From positions 1-64,000 of the forward strand of contig NZ_KB908384.1 of assembly GCF_000381005.1 (NCBI RefSeq): a DNA stretch of 64,000 nt, written 5' to 3'. Shown here one piece after another: positions 16,349-25,259 of this stretch. Every line of letters begins with the position of its first letter. Positions within the stretch are counted from its first letter, which is position 1. The notes under the pieces were generated by a model that worked only from the letters and a program-made list of their open reading frames with translations, had not been told where the DNA came from and made no database searches. The translations under genes were made by a program, and so were the position numbers. Source of the stretch: Selenomonas bovis DSM 23594 (GTDB lineage Bacteria; Bacillota; Negativicutes; Selenomonadales; Selenomonadaceae).

Positions 16349-16376
16349 TTGACATTTCGGGGCGCCATGTTAGAAT
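16349..16376 (+). promoter_or_regulatory. folT promoter
   Basis: TTGACA (16349-16354), a 16-base spacer and TAGAAT (16371-16376), placing transcription start about 40 bases before the riboswitch. Confidence 0.75.
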
Positions 16377-16422
16377 GAAGTGCGGCGGCCGTATGTGCTG
16401 CCGAAGAAAATAGTATCTGTTT

Positions 16423-16523
16423 CGGCAGAGTAGGTGCCTGCGCGTCAAGTGCCGGTCGGACGGGGAGTTGCCGACTGGACGAAGGGGGAGACCCCGCGGT
16501 GCAGGTGTTGCATCCCGCTGCTG
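16423..16523 (+). promoter_or_regulatory. Tetrahydrofolate riboswitch
   Basis: The 5' leader contains the conserved blocks of the THF (folT) riboswitch in order: GAGTAGGTG, GCGTCAAGTG, GGGGAGTTG, GACGAAGG, CGCGGTG and TTGCATCCCGCTG. CGGCAG (16423-16428) pairs with CTGCTG at the 3' end to close P1. The aptamer ends about 55 bases before the folate transporter start. Its 3' end is near the gene, so control is probably at translation or by a short downstream fold. Known members bind tetrahydrofolate and shut off uptake. Confidence 0.85.
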
Positions 16524-16577
16524 CATGGACGGGATCTTCTCGTGCTGCGGCAACGCTGAACGAGGAGGTCTTTTTTG

Positions 16578-17162
16578 ATGCAGAAATTTCGTCGTGCGCT
16601 CGGTTCGTCCCTTCCTGTGCCGCGGACAGAGGGGCAGGCGGCTGGCTTTGTCTGGTGCGCCGCGTCCCGCACGCGCTCGCTCGTGCTCGCGGGTGTCTTT
16701 GCGGCGCTCACGGTGCTGCTCACATACGTTTTCGCCGTGCAGACGCCGTTCGTGCGCTTCAGCTTCGGCTTTCTGCCGCTCGCGCTCTACGGGGCGCTCG
16801 CTGGGCCGTGGCGGGCGGCGCTCGTCGCGGCGGCGGCGGATCTCATCGGCGTGAGCCTGTTCGGCACGGGCGCGTTCTTCCCGGGCTTCACGTTCTCGGC
16901 GCTGCTCGTGGGGGCGGTCTACGGCGCGTCTTTCCACGGGCGGCCGCTGACGGTCTGGCGCGTGGCGCTGACGTTCCTCTTCGTGGACACGGCGGTGCAT
17001 CTCGTGCTCAATACACTCTGGCTCTATCTGCTCTACGGCAAGGGCGTTGCGGCCCTGCTCGCGAGCCGAGTGCCGAAGATCGTCCTCTGCTATCCGCTGC
17101 GCGTCGCGATGTTCCTCATCGTCAGCCGACCGCTGCTGCAGTTCGCAGCCGGTCGCCGCTGA
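16578..17162 (+). CDS. folT: ECF transporter S component, folate-type (FolT)
   Basis: A 194-residue membrane protein with about six helices, the size and layout of an ECF substrate-binding S component. It has the first-helix motif RSLVLAGVFAALTVLLTYVF, used to dock the shared EcfT subunit, and a loop pattern FSFGFLPLALYGALAGPWRA typical of FolT. The tetrahydrofolate riboswitch just upstream supports folate as the substrate. The shared EcfAA'T module must be encoded elsewhere. The ATG at 16578 follows GAGGAGG; a strong terminator follows at 17222. Confidence 0.88.
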   Translation: MQKFRRALGSSLPVPRTEGQAAGFVWCAASRTRSLVLAGVFAALTVLLTYVFAVQTPFVRFSFGFLPLALYGALAGPWRAALVAAAADLIGVSLFGTGAFFPGFTFSALLVGAVYGASFHGRPLTVWRVALTFLFVDTAVHLVLNTLWLYLLYGKGVAALLASRVPKIVLCYPLRVAMFLIVSRPLLQFAAGRR

Positions 17163-17221
17163 GGCGGCGGAGCGCGAGGGAATCTATTCCCGCCGATTCA
17201 TGGCGGTCTCGTGGGATCAGA

Positions 17222-17268
17222 CGGGGGCTGCCGCATGCATTCTTGCGTGCGGCAGCCCCCGGTTTTTT
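17222..17268 (+). terminator. Terminator of folT
   Basis: GGGGGCTGCCGCATGC pairs with GCGTGCGGCAGCCCCC around ATTCTT, followed by GGTTTTTT. The stem is one of the strongest in the window. Confidence 0.93.
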
Positions 17269-17481
17269 ATGAAGTTTCTGCGGGATCACTGCTTTGCGTT
17301 TTCGCGGTGCGCTGGGCGGAGGCAGGCGCGCTGACTCTGGCGCACGGCAGGGCGTAGGTCTGAGCGCCGTTACGTTCGGATGGTGCGCGCAGGTGCCGCA
17401 TGGGCGTTTGGGAGGGTGTAGTGTCCGCCCATCGCCGCTTGCGGCTGATCGCGAGGATTTGCAAGAATTTTTTTTCCGCTC

Positions 17482-17556
17482 TTGACAGATGACGGACAGC
17501 ATGCTATCATCAAAATAACAAAAGATAACATAATATAACAAAATATAAAAATAAAA
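17482..17556 (+). promoter_or_regulatory. Promoter and repeat operator of the four-carbon acid operon
   Basis: TTGACA (17482-17487), a 17-base spacer and TATCAT (17505-17510). From 17511 to 17556 the strand is AT-rich with ATAACAAAA-like repeats about 10 bases apart (one helical turn), a usual pattern for DeoR-family operators. Position just after the -10 suggests repression by the regulator encoded at 17573. Confidence 0.75.
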
Positions 17557-17572
17557 CGCTAGGGAGGCTGCT

Positions 17573-18331
17573 ATGATATCAGCGGATCGTCAGAAACTTA
17601 TTTTGGAATATTTGCGTCAGAAGGAAACGGTTCTGAGCAGTGCATTGGCGAAAGAGTTCGGCGTCACGTTGATGACGATCGGACGCGATCTCAAGCAGCT
17701 GGAGGAAAAGGGACTCTTGGTGCGCACGCATGGGGGTGCGATGTTGCCGGGATTCATGGAGGCGGAGACCAGCTATGCGAAGAAAAAATCGAGCGCCATA
17801 GATGTGAAGAGACGCCTTGCCGCGGCGGCGTTGCCCTTTCTCCATCCTGGTATGACGCTCTTCCTGGATGCGGGCACCACGACGTATGAGATCGCGGAGC
17901 AGCTCGTCAGCGAGAAACTCAACGATCTGACGGTCATCACGAACGACTTGCGGATCGCCTTGCTCTTGTATCCGTCGAAGGAACTCCGGACCATCATGCT
18001 CGGGGGGCGGATCCTGCGGGAGACGGGCGGCGTAGCCGGAGCCCTGGCGGCGGAGGAGCTGGCCTCGTATGTGATCGACCTTGCGATCCTGGGGACTTCG
18101 GCGGTCACGGAGGATCTCTACCTGGTCGTGCCGACGGAGGCCAAGATGATGTTCAAGCGCCAGGCGATAGAGAAGAGCGGCGCGGCCATCCTAGTCGCGG
18201 ATCACACGAAGTTCCATAAAAAGAAGTGCTATAAGGTTGCCCCGCTGCAGGCATTCACGCATATCATCACGGATGTGAAGGAGGATGCGCTCGTGCAGGC
18301 GGGGCTGGAGGAAAAGCTGATCATCGCATAA
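17573..18331 (+). CDS. DeoR-family repressor of the sugar-acid operon
   Basis: A 252-residue DeoR-type regulator. Residues 1-55 form the helix-turn-helix (RQKLILEYLRQKETVLSSAL, TLMTIGRDLKQLEEKGLLVRTHGGA). The C-terminal ISOCOT-like sensor has the family motifs FLDAGTTTYEIAEQL and ITNDLRIALLL, LGGRILRETGG, and the terminal VADHTKF. These regulators sense phosphorylated sugars. It is first in a cluster with a tetronate-type kinase, PdxA2 and a GntP permease, so the inducer is probably a phosphorylated four-carbon acid. The repeats upstream are a likely autoregulatory site. Confidence 0.9.
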   Translation: MISADRQKLILEYLRQKETVLSSALAKEFGVTLMTIGRDLKQLEEKGLLVRTHGGAMLPGFMEAETSYAKKKSSAIDVKRRLAAAALPFLHPGMTLFLDAGTTTYEIAEQLVSEKLNDLTVITNDLRIALLLYPSKELRTIMLGGRILRETGGVAGALAAEELASYVIDLAILGTSAVTEDLYLVVPTEAKMMFKRQAIEKSGAAILVADHTKFHKKKCYKVAPLQAFTHIITDVKEDALVQAGLEEKLIIA

Positions 18332-18344
18332 GGGGGTGCGAGTC

Positions 18345-19613
18345 ATGAAGGGAATCATTGTTGCGGATGACCTCACGGGGGCGAATGCTTCGGGGGCGCT
18401 CGTGAAGAAGCTGGGGCTTTCTGTCTGCAGCCTGTTCTCGTTGCAGGACGCGCCGGAGGTGGATGTGCTGTCCTATTCGACGGACTCGAGGGGCGTGGCG
18501 CCGCAGGAGGCTTACCGCCGCGTCTACGATGCGTTCACGCGCTTGGGGAAAGGCGCGGATTTCTGCAACAAGCGCATCGATTCGACGCTGCGCGGCAATA
18601 TCGGCGCGGAGATTGACGGCGCGCTGGATGCTTTGGGGGAGGACTACCGCGCCATCGTCGTGCCGGCGTATCCGGACTCCGGCCGCGTCGTGGTCAACAG
18701 GACTATGCTCGTGAACGGCATGCTCCTGACAGACTCCGACGCGGGCCGCGATCCGAAGATGCCGGTGACGTCGGATGATGTCGTAGCGCTCGTCAAGGCG
18801 CAGACGAAGCGTCAGGTCGCCTACATCCCGCTGAAGGAGATCGCCAGAGGCGAGGACAGCCTGGCCTCGCTCGTGCGCGAGAAAGCGGCGTCGGCGCCGA
18901 TTCTCGTCTTTGACGCCGTGCGCAACGAGGATATCCGCACGGTCGCGAGAGCCGTCCGGAAGGCGTCTCTCAAGGTGCTCACCGTCGATCCGGGCCCGCT
19001 GACGATGCAGTATGTGCATGTGATGCAGGTGTCGGAGCAGCGCGAGCAGAAGGTCCTGCTCGTCATCGGCAGCGTCACGCAGACGACGCAGCGCCAGATC
19101 GCCTATATCCTGAAGGCGCGCCGCGTGTTCCTCGTCCAGATGCAGGTGGCTGCGTTCTGGGAGGAAGGGCGGCGCAGGGAGGAGATTCGCCGGACGGTGG
19201 AGAAGATCCGCGCGGCCGTCGATCAGGAGGATGTCCTGATGGTGACGACGACGCCGCTCGATGCGGCGGATGTCGTCGACCTCCATGCGGCCGCGGCGCA
19301 GTATGGGAAAACGATGGAGGAGATCTCCCAGCTGCTCTCGGGCACGCTGACGGAGGCCGCGGCGGAGATCCTGGAAAAGGAGCCAAAGCTCAAGGGGGTG
19401 TACTGCTCCGGCGGCGATATCACGGTCGCGCTCCTGGCGCGGCTCAAGGCCTCCGGCATCGAGATCCGCGATGAGGTTCTGCCGCTCGCCGTCTACGGGC
19501 GCATCCAGGGCGGCGAGAAGCCGGAACTGCGCATCGTGACCAAGGGCGGCATGATTGGCGGCGACGACGCAATCGCGCTCTGCCTGAACAAGATTGCCAA
19601 GGATGTGGATTGA
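18345..19613 (+). CDS. Four-carbon acid sugar kinase (DUF1537; D-threonate/D-erythronate type)
   Basis: A 422-residue kinase of the DUF1537 family, which phosphorylates four-carbon sugar acids such as D-threonate or D-erythronate at O4 using ATP. The N-terminal domain opens IIVADDLTGANASGALV and has KRIDSTLRGNIGAEI; the C-terminal nucleotide domain has VYCSGGDITVAL and the terminal VTKGGMIGGDDAI. The ATG at 18345 has AAGGGGG at a spacing of 8; a GTG at 18336 overlaps that site. It is followed 71 bases later by pdxA2, whose enzyme uses its product. Close relatives act on 3-oxo-tetronates, but the PdxA2 partner favours threonate or erythronate. Confidence 0.87.
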   Translation: MKGIIVADDLTGANASGALVKKLGLSVCSLFSLQDAPEVDVLSYSTDSRGVAPQEAYRRVYDAFTRLGKGADFCNKRIDSTLRGNIGAEIDGALDALGEDYRAIVVPAYPDSGRVVVNRTMLVNGMLLTDSDAGRDPKMPVTSDDVVALVKAQTKRQVAYIPLKEIARGEDSLASLVREKAASAPILVFDAVRNEDIRTVARAVRKASLKVLTVDPGPLTMQYVHVMQVSEQREQKVLLVIGSVTQTTQRQIAYILKARRVFLVQMQVAAFWEEGRRREEIRRTVEKIRAAVDQEDVLMVTTTPLDAADVVDLHAAAAQYGKTMEEISQLLSGTLTEAAAEILEKEPKLKGVYCSGGDITVALLARLKASGIEIRDEVLPLAVYGRIQGGEKPELRIVTKGGMIGGDDAIALCLNKIAKDVD

Positions 19614-19684
19614 ATGAGGAATATCGCTGCGGCAGCAGAAGGCAGCCAGGAAGCGGCGGTTGATTTTGAAAGGAGCGTTTTTTT

Positions 19685-20689
19685 ATGAAAAAGCCATTGA
19701 TCGGAGTACCTATGGGAGATCCTGCCGGCGTCGGTGCGGAGATCACAGTCAAGTCGCTCATGAGCGACAAGGTCAAGGACGTTGCCGATGTCATCGTGGT
19801 CGGCGACAAGGAGGTCTTGGCGCAGGCGCTGAAGGTCTGCGGCCTGACGGCAGAGCTGAACTGCGTGGATGATCCGGCGGACGGCCGCTATGAGGATGGC
19901 GTCATCAACGTCATCGACCTCGACAATATCGACATGGCGTCGCTGCAGATGGGCAAGGTGCAGGCGATGTGCGGCAAGGCGGCCTTCGAGTACATCGAGA
20001 AATGCGTGGAGCTCGCCATGGCGCACAAGATCGACGCCATCGCCACCACGCCGATCAACAAGGAGGCGCTGCGGGCGGCGCATGTCAACTACATCGGACA
20101 TACGGAGATCCTGGGCGCGTTGTCGCACTCCCGCGATCCGCTGACGATGTTCGAGGTGGATGGCCTGCGTGTCTTCTTCCTCACGCGCCACATGTCCCTG
20201 CGCGAGGCCTGCGATGCGGTCAAGAAGGATCGCGTGCTGGAATACATCCGCCGCTGCACGAAGGCGCTGCAGCAGCTCGGCGTCAAGGGCAAGATGGCGG
20301 TGGCCGGATTGAACCCGCATTCCGGTGAGCACGGGCTCTTCGGCTGGGAAGAAGTGAAGGAGATCGCGCCCGCCGTCGCGCAGGCACAGCAGGAGGGCTA
20401 CGACGTCGTCGGCCCGATCGGCCCGGACTCCGTCTTCCATCAGGCGCTCCAGGGGCGCTATCAGGCGGTGCTCTCCCTCTATCACGATCAGGGCCATATC
20501 GCGACCAAGACGTATGATTTCGAGCGGACGATCGCCGTTACGCTCGACATGCCGTTCCTGCGCACGTCGGTGGATCATGGCACGGCCTTCGATATCGCTG
20601 GCAAGGGCATCGTCAGCGACATCAGCATGATCGAAGCCATCCGGCTCGCGGCGAAATACGCACCGAATTTCGTGCAAAAGCAGGCATGA
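19685..20689 (+). CDS. pdxA2: 4-phospho-D-threonate/erythronate 3-dehydrogenase PdxA2
   Basis: A 334-residue member of the PdxA family. The enzyme oxidises the 4-phosphorylated acid at C3 with NAD and the product loses CO2 to give dihydroxyacetone phosphate. Landmarks are [13 protein letters not shown], the metal-binding histidine regions YIGHTEILG and [11 protein letters not shown], and [13 protein letters not shown]. True PdxA serves vitamin B6 synthesis; the kinase before it and the permease after it argue for the catabolic PdxA2 role. AAGGAG is upstream of the ATG. Confidence 0.88.
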   Translation: MKKPLIGVPMGDPAGVGAEITVKSLMSDKVKDVADVIVVGDKEVLAQALKVCGLTAELNCVDDPADGRYEDGVINVIDLDNIDMASLQMGKVQAMCGKAAFEYIEKCVELAMAHKIDAIATTPINKEALRAAHVNYIGHTEILGALSHSRDPLTMFEVDGLRVFFLTRHMSLREACDAVKKDRVLEYIRRCTKALQQLGVKGKMAVAGLNPHSGEHGLFGWEEVKEIAPAVAQAQQEGYDVVGPIGPDSVFHQALQGRYQAVLSLYHDQGHIATKTYDFERTIAVTLDMPFLRTSVDHGTAFDIAGKGIVSDISMIEAIRLAAKYAPNFVQKQA

Positions 20690-20815
20690 GCAAGGGAGCC
20701 CTGCCAAGCGTGCGCGGTGGCGCCATGGGTACCTGAGGGGACAGGGAGCGCGTGACTTCGCGTCTTGGCAGGGCGCAGGAGGAATTTCTGGGTATTTGAA
20801 TGGGAGATGGTTTTC

Positions 20816-22180
20816 ATGAATGCGGATACGCAAATCCTTGTGGGGCTTGGAATTGGTATTGTCTGCCTGATTTACATGATCATGAAGACGAAAATCCATA
20901 CGTTCCTCGCTCTCATCATCGCGACAGTCATCGTCGGCATCATCGGCGGCATCGGCTATCAGCAGATCGTCGCGAGCATCACCAAGGGGTTCGGCGGCAC
21001 GCTCGGCAGCATCGGCATCATCATCGGCTTCGGCGTCATGATGGGGCAGCTGTTCGAGGTCTCCGGCGCCGCGAAGCGCATGGCGCTCTCCTTCCTGAAG
21101 CTTTTCGGCAAGGGACGCGAGGAGATCGCCATGGCCATCACGGGCTTCCTCGTCTCGATTCCGATTTTTTGCGACTCCGGCTTCATCATCCTGACGCCGC
21201 TGGCCAAGGCAATCTCCTCTGAGACGCGGAAATCCATCGTGTCGATCGGCATCGCTCTGGCATGCGGCCTCGTCATCACGCATACGATGGTGCCGCCGAC
21301 GCCGGGCCCTGTCGGCGTCGCCGGTATCTTCGAGGTCAATGTCGGCTCTCTGATCCTCTGGGGGCTCGTGCTCGCGGTTCCCATGCTCATCGGCCCGATT
21401 CTCTTCGCGCGCTGGGCGGGCAAGAAGATCTGGCAGATTCCTACGGAGGAGGGCGGCTGGACGCGTGACAAGAACTACCGGCCGGTTTCCGATCAGAGCA
21501 TCTATGATGAGGCGCATCTGCCGTCTGCGTTCCTTTCCTTCGCACCGATTTTCACGCCGATCCTCCTGATCTTGCTCGGGACGGTCTCGACCGCGCTCGG
21601 CTACAAGGGCGGCCCGATCCCGAACCTGATCCAGTTCCTGGGCACGCCGGTCATCGCGGTCGGCATCGGCCTGCTCATCACGATCTACGGGCTGACGAGC
21701 AGCCTGCCGCGCAAACGCGTCCTCGACGAGATGGAGAAAGGTATCCGTTCCGCGGGCATCATCATCCTCATCACTGGCGGCGGCGGCGCGTTCGGCATGC
21801 TGATCCGCGACAGCGGCGTCGGCACGGTCATCGCGGAGGCCATGGTAGAGACGAGTCTGCCGGCAATCCTCCTGCCGTTCCTGATCGCGACGATCATCCG
21901 CTTCATCCAGGGCTCCGGCACGGTGGCGATGATCACGGCGGCCTCGATCACGGCGCCCATCATCGCGAATATGTCGGTGAATCCGGTCTTCGCGGCTCTG
22001 GCAGCCTGCGTCGGATCCCTGTTCTACTCGTACTTCAACGATAGCTTCTTCTGGGTGGTCAATCGCTCGATCGGCATCACGGAGGGCCGGGAGCAGTTGC
22101 GGCTCTACTCGGTGGCCAGCACGATCGCCTGGGCCATCGGCATCGTCGTCCTGCTGATTCTGAACGCGCTGTTCGGCTGA
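20816..22180 (+). CDS. GntP-family permease, probably for a four-carbon sugar acid
   Basis: A 454-residue membrane protein with about twelve hydrophobic segments. GntP-family blocks include GFGGTLGSIGIIIGFG, SIPIFCDSGFIIL (where the family keeps charged substrate-site residues), HTMVPPTPGPVGVAG and GSGTVAMITAASI. GntP permeases take up gluconate and related hydroxy acids by proton symport. With the kinase and PdxA2 upstream, D-threonate or D-erythronate is the best guess. The start at 20816 follows GGGAGATGG. A terminator closes the operon 22 bases after the stop. Confidence 0.88.
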   Translation: MNADTQILVGLGIGIVCLIYMIMKTKIHTFLALIIATVIVGIIGGIGYQQIVASITKGFGGTLGSIGIIIGFGVMMGQLFEVSGAAKRMALSFLKLFGKGREEIAMAITGFLVSIPIFCDSGFIILTPLAKAISSETRKSIVSIGIALACGLVITHTMVPPTPGPVGVAGIFEVNVGSLILWGLVLAVPMLIGPILFARWAGKKIWQIPTEEGGWTRDKNYRPVSDQSIYDEAHLPSAFLSFAPIFTPILLILLGTVSTALGYKGGPIPNLIQFLGTPVIAVGIGLLITIYGLTSSLPRKRVLDEMEKGIRSAGIIILITGGGGAFGMLIRDSGVGTVIAEAMVETSLPAILLPFLIATIIRFIQGSGTVAMITAASITAPIIANMSVNPVFAALAACVGSLFYSYFNDSFFWVVNRSIGITEGREQLRLYSVASTIAWAIGIVVLLILNALFG

Positions 22181-22201
22181 GGGATCGTGGGGAGACGAAA
22201 G

Positions 22202-22256
22202 GGCTCCTGATGCCTGCGGGGGTGCCATCCCGCCAGGCATCAGGAGCCTTTCTTTT
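22202..22256 (+). terminator. Terminator of the sugar-acid operon
   Basis: GGCTCCTGATGCCTG and CAGGCATCAGGAGCC form a perfect 15-bp stem followed by TTTCTTTT. Confidence 0.93.
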
Positions 22257-22378
22257 GCAGGGGCTGCCTCAGTCGGCGCTGCCTTGCGAGAGATGCGCCG
22301 GGGCTTCTATACAATTCGGCGAGATGGTGTATAATATTTATTGGAAAATGCAAAATGGCATAGGGAGGAACAGCATCC

Positions 22379-23356
22379 ATGGATAATGATATGATCCGGC
22401 AAAAGGCGGTTGATACGCTGAAACTGGAATCGGAAGCAGTTGCAAAACTCGTGAGCAATGTGAATGATGAGTTCGTGAAGGTGGTTCGGTGCATCCTGGA
22501 CTGCCCGGCGCGCGTCATCGTGACCGGCATGGGCAAGTCAGGGCATATCGCGCGCAAGATGGCGGCGACGTTCGCCAGCACGGGGACGCCGTCGTTCTTC
22601 CTGCATCCGGCCGAGGCGTTCCACGGCGATCTGGGCATGGTGACGGAGAAGGATATCGTGATCGCGATCTCCAACAGCGGCGAGTCCGCAGAGACGATCA
22701 AGATCCTGCCGATCATCCGCCGCATCGGCGCGACCATCGTGGCGATGACGGGCGGCATGCAGTCGCAGCTCGCGCAGGCGGCTGACTACGTCATCGACAT
22801 CGGACATGAGAAGGAGGCCTGCCCGCTGAACCTGGCGCCGACGACGAGCACGACCTGCACGCTGGCGATGGGCGATGCGCTGGCCGTGGCGGTCATGTCC
22901 GCGCGCAACTTCACGAAGCAGGATTTCGCGGTCTTCCATCCGGGCGGAGCGCTGGGGCGCAGGCTGCTGCTGAAGGTGGAGAACGTGATGCATACGGACG
23001 AGGAGAACCCGGTCATCGCCGCCGAGCAGACGGTCAAAGATGCACTCTTCGTCATGACGGAGAAAGGTCTCGGCGCCGTCTCTGTCGTGGACGCGGACGG
23101 GAAGTTCGTCGGTCTGCTGACCGATGGCATCGTGCGCAGGGCGCTGGCGAAGGACTACAATTTCCTCGATAAGACGGTCGGGTCGATCATGTTCGCGGAG
23201 CCGCTGACGATTGCCAAAAACAAGATGGCAACGGAGGCGCTCTCGGTCATGGAGAAGCATAAGCCGCGGCCGGTCACGGTGCTGCCGGTGCTCGAGGACG
23301 GGAAGCCCATCGGCATGGTGCATCTCACGGATCTCTTGAAACAGGGCGTCGTCTGA
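22379..23356 (+). CDS. kpsF: D-arabinose-5-phosphate isomerase (KpsF/KdsD/GutQ family)
   Basis: This cytoplasmic enzyme converts ribulose 5-phosphate into arabinose 5-phosphate, the precursor of Kdo in lipopolysaccharide. The 325 residues hold an N-terminal SIS domain (VIVTGMGKSGHIARKMAATF, HPAEAFHGDLG, AISNSGES) and two C-terminal CBS domains (from about residues 205 and 270), with FHPGGALGRRL before them. A TATAAT (22330-22335) precedes the gene. It could instead be a sugar-linked GutQ paralogue given the sugar-acid operon next door, but the terminator between them separates the units. Either way it supports a diderm envelope. Confidence 0.92.
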   Translation: MDNDMIRQKAVDTLKLESEAVAKLVSNVNDEFVKVVRCILDCPARVIVTGMGKSGHIARKMAATFASTGTPSFFLHPAEAFHGDLGMVTEKDIVIAISNSGESAETIKILPIIRRIGATIVAMTGGMQSQLAQAADYVIDIGHEKEACPLNLAPTTSTTCTLAMGDALAVAVMSARNFTKQDFAVFHPGGALGRRLLLKVENVMHTDEENPVIAAEQTVKDALFVMTEKGLGAVSVVDADGKFVGLLTDGIVRRALAKDYNFLDKTVGSIMFAEPLTIAKNKMATEALSVMEKHKPRPVTVLPVLEDGKPIGMVHLTDLLKQGVV

Positions 23357-23433
23357 GGCACTCGTCGAGTCGTCGCGTCTGACGCCTGCCGTTTTTTGGG
23401 GGGGGCGTTATTTGGCGCTTGCCGTTTGAAAAA

Positions 23434-23496
23434 AGCCGCTCTGACGCGGAGAAACCTTTTTGCAAGGTGTTTTCTCCGTGGTCAGGGCGGCTCTTT
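23434..23496 (+). terminator. Long hairpin terminator of kpsF
   Basis: A 21-base arm from AGCCGCTCTGACG to GGAGAAA pairs imperfectly with TTTCTCC to GGCGGCT, followed by CTTT. The 108-bp repeat copy 3 starts two bases later. Confidence 0.75.
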
Positions 23497-23497
23497 G

Positions 23498-23605
23498 CTA
23501 GTAAATCCCCAAGTGCGCAAGCCGTAGGCGCAGCGCGATTGGCTGGATTTACTGCAAGGGCGAGACACAATGTCCACGCAGTGGACGTTTGTGCATGTAG
23601 CTTTG
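23498..23605 (+). repeat. 108-bp interspersed repeat, copy 3
   Basis: Same length and strand as copies 1 and 2. The outer stem GTAAATCC/GGATTTAC and the inner stem GTCCAC/GTGGAC are kept, with loop GCA. The middle stem has changed to GAGACACAA, which can pair with TTTGTGTCTC just past the repeat end, so a long hairpin is preserved by a different partner. Confidence 0.9.
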
Positions 23606-23619
23606 TGTCTCGCGGGAGG

Positions 23620-24393
23620 TCAGATGTAGTATTCCGTCTTGTCCTCGGGTTTTAGCGAGAAGGCGGTGAAGACCCGGTCGCGGATGTGGAGGAAGTCGGG
23701 GCTCGTGCGGTCGCGGCGGCCGTGGAGGTCGACGGGGAGGACGGTCTTGATCTTGCCGGGGTTCGGCGTCATGATGGCGATGCGGTCGGCGAGGACGACG
23801 GCTTCGTCGATGTCGTGCGTGACGAAGATGATGGTTTTCTTCTGCTCGCGGCAGATGGCGGAGATCTCGTCCTGGAGCTTCATGCGCGTGATGGCGTCGA
23901 GCGCGGCGAACGGCTCGTCCATGAAAAGGATGTCGGGGTCGACGGCGAGGGCGCGCGCGATGGCGACGCGCTGCTGCATGCCGCCTGATAGCTCAGCGGG
24001 ATAGTGATCGAAGAAGCTCTCGAGGCCGACGAGCTTCAGGTAGCGGCGGGCTTTCTCCTCGCGCTCTTCCCTGGGGAACTGTAGGCTCTCGAGGCCGAGC
24101 TCGACGTTCTTGCCGACGGTGCGCCAGGGGAGCAGGCCGTAGTTCTGGAAGATGGTGACGCGGCGGATGGAAGGGGCCTCGATGGTCTCTCCGTCGATCT
24201 TCGCGCTGCCGCTCGTCGGCCGGTCGAAGCCCGCGAGGATGGAGAGCAGCGTGCTCTTGCCGCAGCCGGAGGGGCCGAGCAGGCAGATGAATTCGCCGCG
24301 CTCGATGGTGAGGCTGACGTGGTCGAGGGCGGTGAAGTCACCGCCCTTTTTCGGGTAGACGCGCGAGACGTCCTCGATGGTGATGTAGCTCAT
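23620..24393 (-). CDS. ABC transporter ATPase, NitT/TauT (SsuB/TauB) type
   Basis: A 257-residue ATP-binding subunit. Walker A is GPSGCGKSTLL, the signature LSGGMQQRVAIARAL, Walker B ILFMDEPFAALDA, and the switch histidine lies in FVTHDIDEAV. The length and blocks such as TIFQNYGLLPWRTV fit importers of nitrate, sulfonates, taurine or other small anions. It is last in a minus-strand run permease-binding protein-CooS (reading upstream), and its stop is 15 bases from repeat copy 3. Confidence 0.92.
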   Translation of the reverse strand: MSYITIEDVSRVYPKKGGDFTALDHVSLTIERGEFICLLGPSGCGKSTLLSILAGFDRPTSGSAKIDGETIEAPSIRRVTIFQNYGLLPWRTVGKNVELGLESLQFPREEREEKARRYLKLVGLESFFDHYPAELSGGMQQRVAIARALAVDPDILFMDEPFAALDAITRMKLQDEISAICREQKKTIIFVTHDIDEAVVLADRIAIMTPNPGKIKTVLPVDLHGRRDRTSPDFLHIRDRVFTAFSLKPEDKTEYYI

Positions 24394-24490
24394 GGGGTGC
24401 TCCTTTCTCTTCTTATCTGACGCAGGCGGGTCGGATTTGCCGCCAGGGCGCTGTGCGATGGCTGCGAAGCGGACGCTGTGCTTCTTCCTG

Positions 24491-25255
24491 TCAGGCGACG
24501 CGGCTGCCGAAGCGGCGACTCACGGCGCGCTCGACGAGCGTGACGCCGCCGTCTAGAAGCAGGCCGAGCACGCCGATGGTGATGATGGCGGCCATGAGGA
24601 GGTCGGCGCGCAGGTTGTTGCGTGCGTCGATGATGAGGAAGCCGAGGCCCGACTGCGCACCGACCATCTCGCCCGCGACGAGGAAGACCCAGGCGGTGCC
24701 GAGCGCGAGGTGGAGACCGGTCGCGATGCGCGGGAAGACGGCGGGGAAGACGATCTTCGCGAGGAGCGCGGGCTGGCGGATGCCGAAGTTCTGCGCGACC
24801 TTGAGGTAGACGGGCGCGATGTCATGCACGGCGGCGACGGTCGCGAGCAGCACGGGGAAGAAGGCCGCGATGAAGATGATGACGAGCGCGGGCATCTCGC
24901 CGATGCCGAAGATGAGGACGATGAAGGGCAGCCAGGCCATCGGCGAGATGGGCCGGAGCACCTGCGCGATGGGATTGAGATAGGCCCAGACGCCGCGGTA
25001 CCAGCCGAGCACGAGGCCGAGCAGCATCGCGAGCAGGACGGAGGAGAAGTAGCCGACGGCGAAGCGGTAGAGGCTCGCGCCGATGTCCTTGAGCAGCACA
25101 CCGTCCGCGATGAGCTCATGGAGCCCCTGGAGCGTCGCGAGCGGCGAGGGGAAGAGCGCCTCGTTGTAGCCGCCGAGGGAGAGCAGCGCCTGCCAGGCGA
25201 GGAGTACGAGGAGGAGCGCGCCGAGCAGATGGCGCGCGGTTTTCTGAAGGTTCAT
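24491..25255 (-). CDS. ABC transporter permease, NitT/TauT (SsuC/TauC) type
   Basis: A 254-residue inner-membrane permease with six predicted helices. The ATPase-contact EAA loop appears as LKVAQNFGIRQPALLAKIVFP, followed by FPRIATGLHLALGTAWVFLVAGEM, the characteristic ending of the SsuC/TauC branch. It is 4 bases downstream of the binding-protein gene, so the two are coupled, and 97 bases upstream of the ATPase gene. Confidence 0.92.
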   Translation of the reverse strand: MNLQKTARHLLGALLLVLLAWQALLSLGGYNEALFPSPLATLQGLHELIADGVLLKDIGASLYRFAVGYFSSVLLAMLLGLVLGWYRGVWAYLNPIAQVLRPISPMAWLPFIVLIFGIGEMPALVIIFIAAFFPVLLATVAAVHDIAPVYLKVAQNFGIRQPALLAKIVFPAVFPRIATGLHLALGTAWVFLVAGEMVGAQSGLGFLIIDARNNLRADLLMAAIITIGVLGLLLDGGVTLVERAVSRRFGSRVA

Positions 25256-25259
25256 GGGA

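Noticed and set aside
19685-20689. PdxA of vitamin B6 synthesis
   Set aside because: The neighbours are a tetronate-type kinase and GntP permease, not pyridoxine genes, so PdxA2 is the better reading.
19493-22240. Very long minus-strand open frame (915 codons) opposite the sugar-acid operon
   Set aside because: It lies antisense to three genes with clear families and has a low-complexity Arg/Asp-rich product, as expected when GC-rich codons suppress stops on the other strand.
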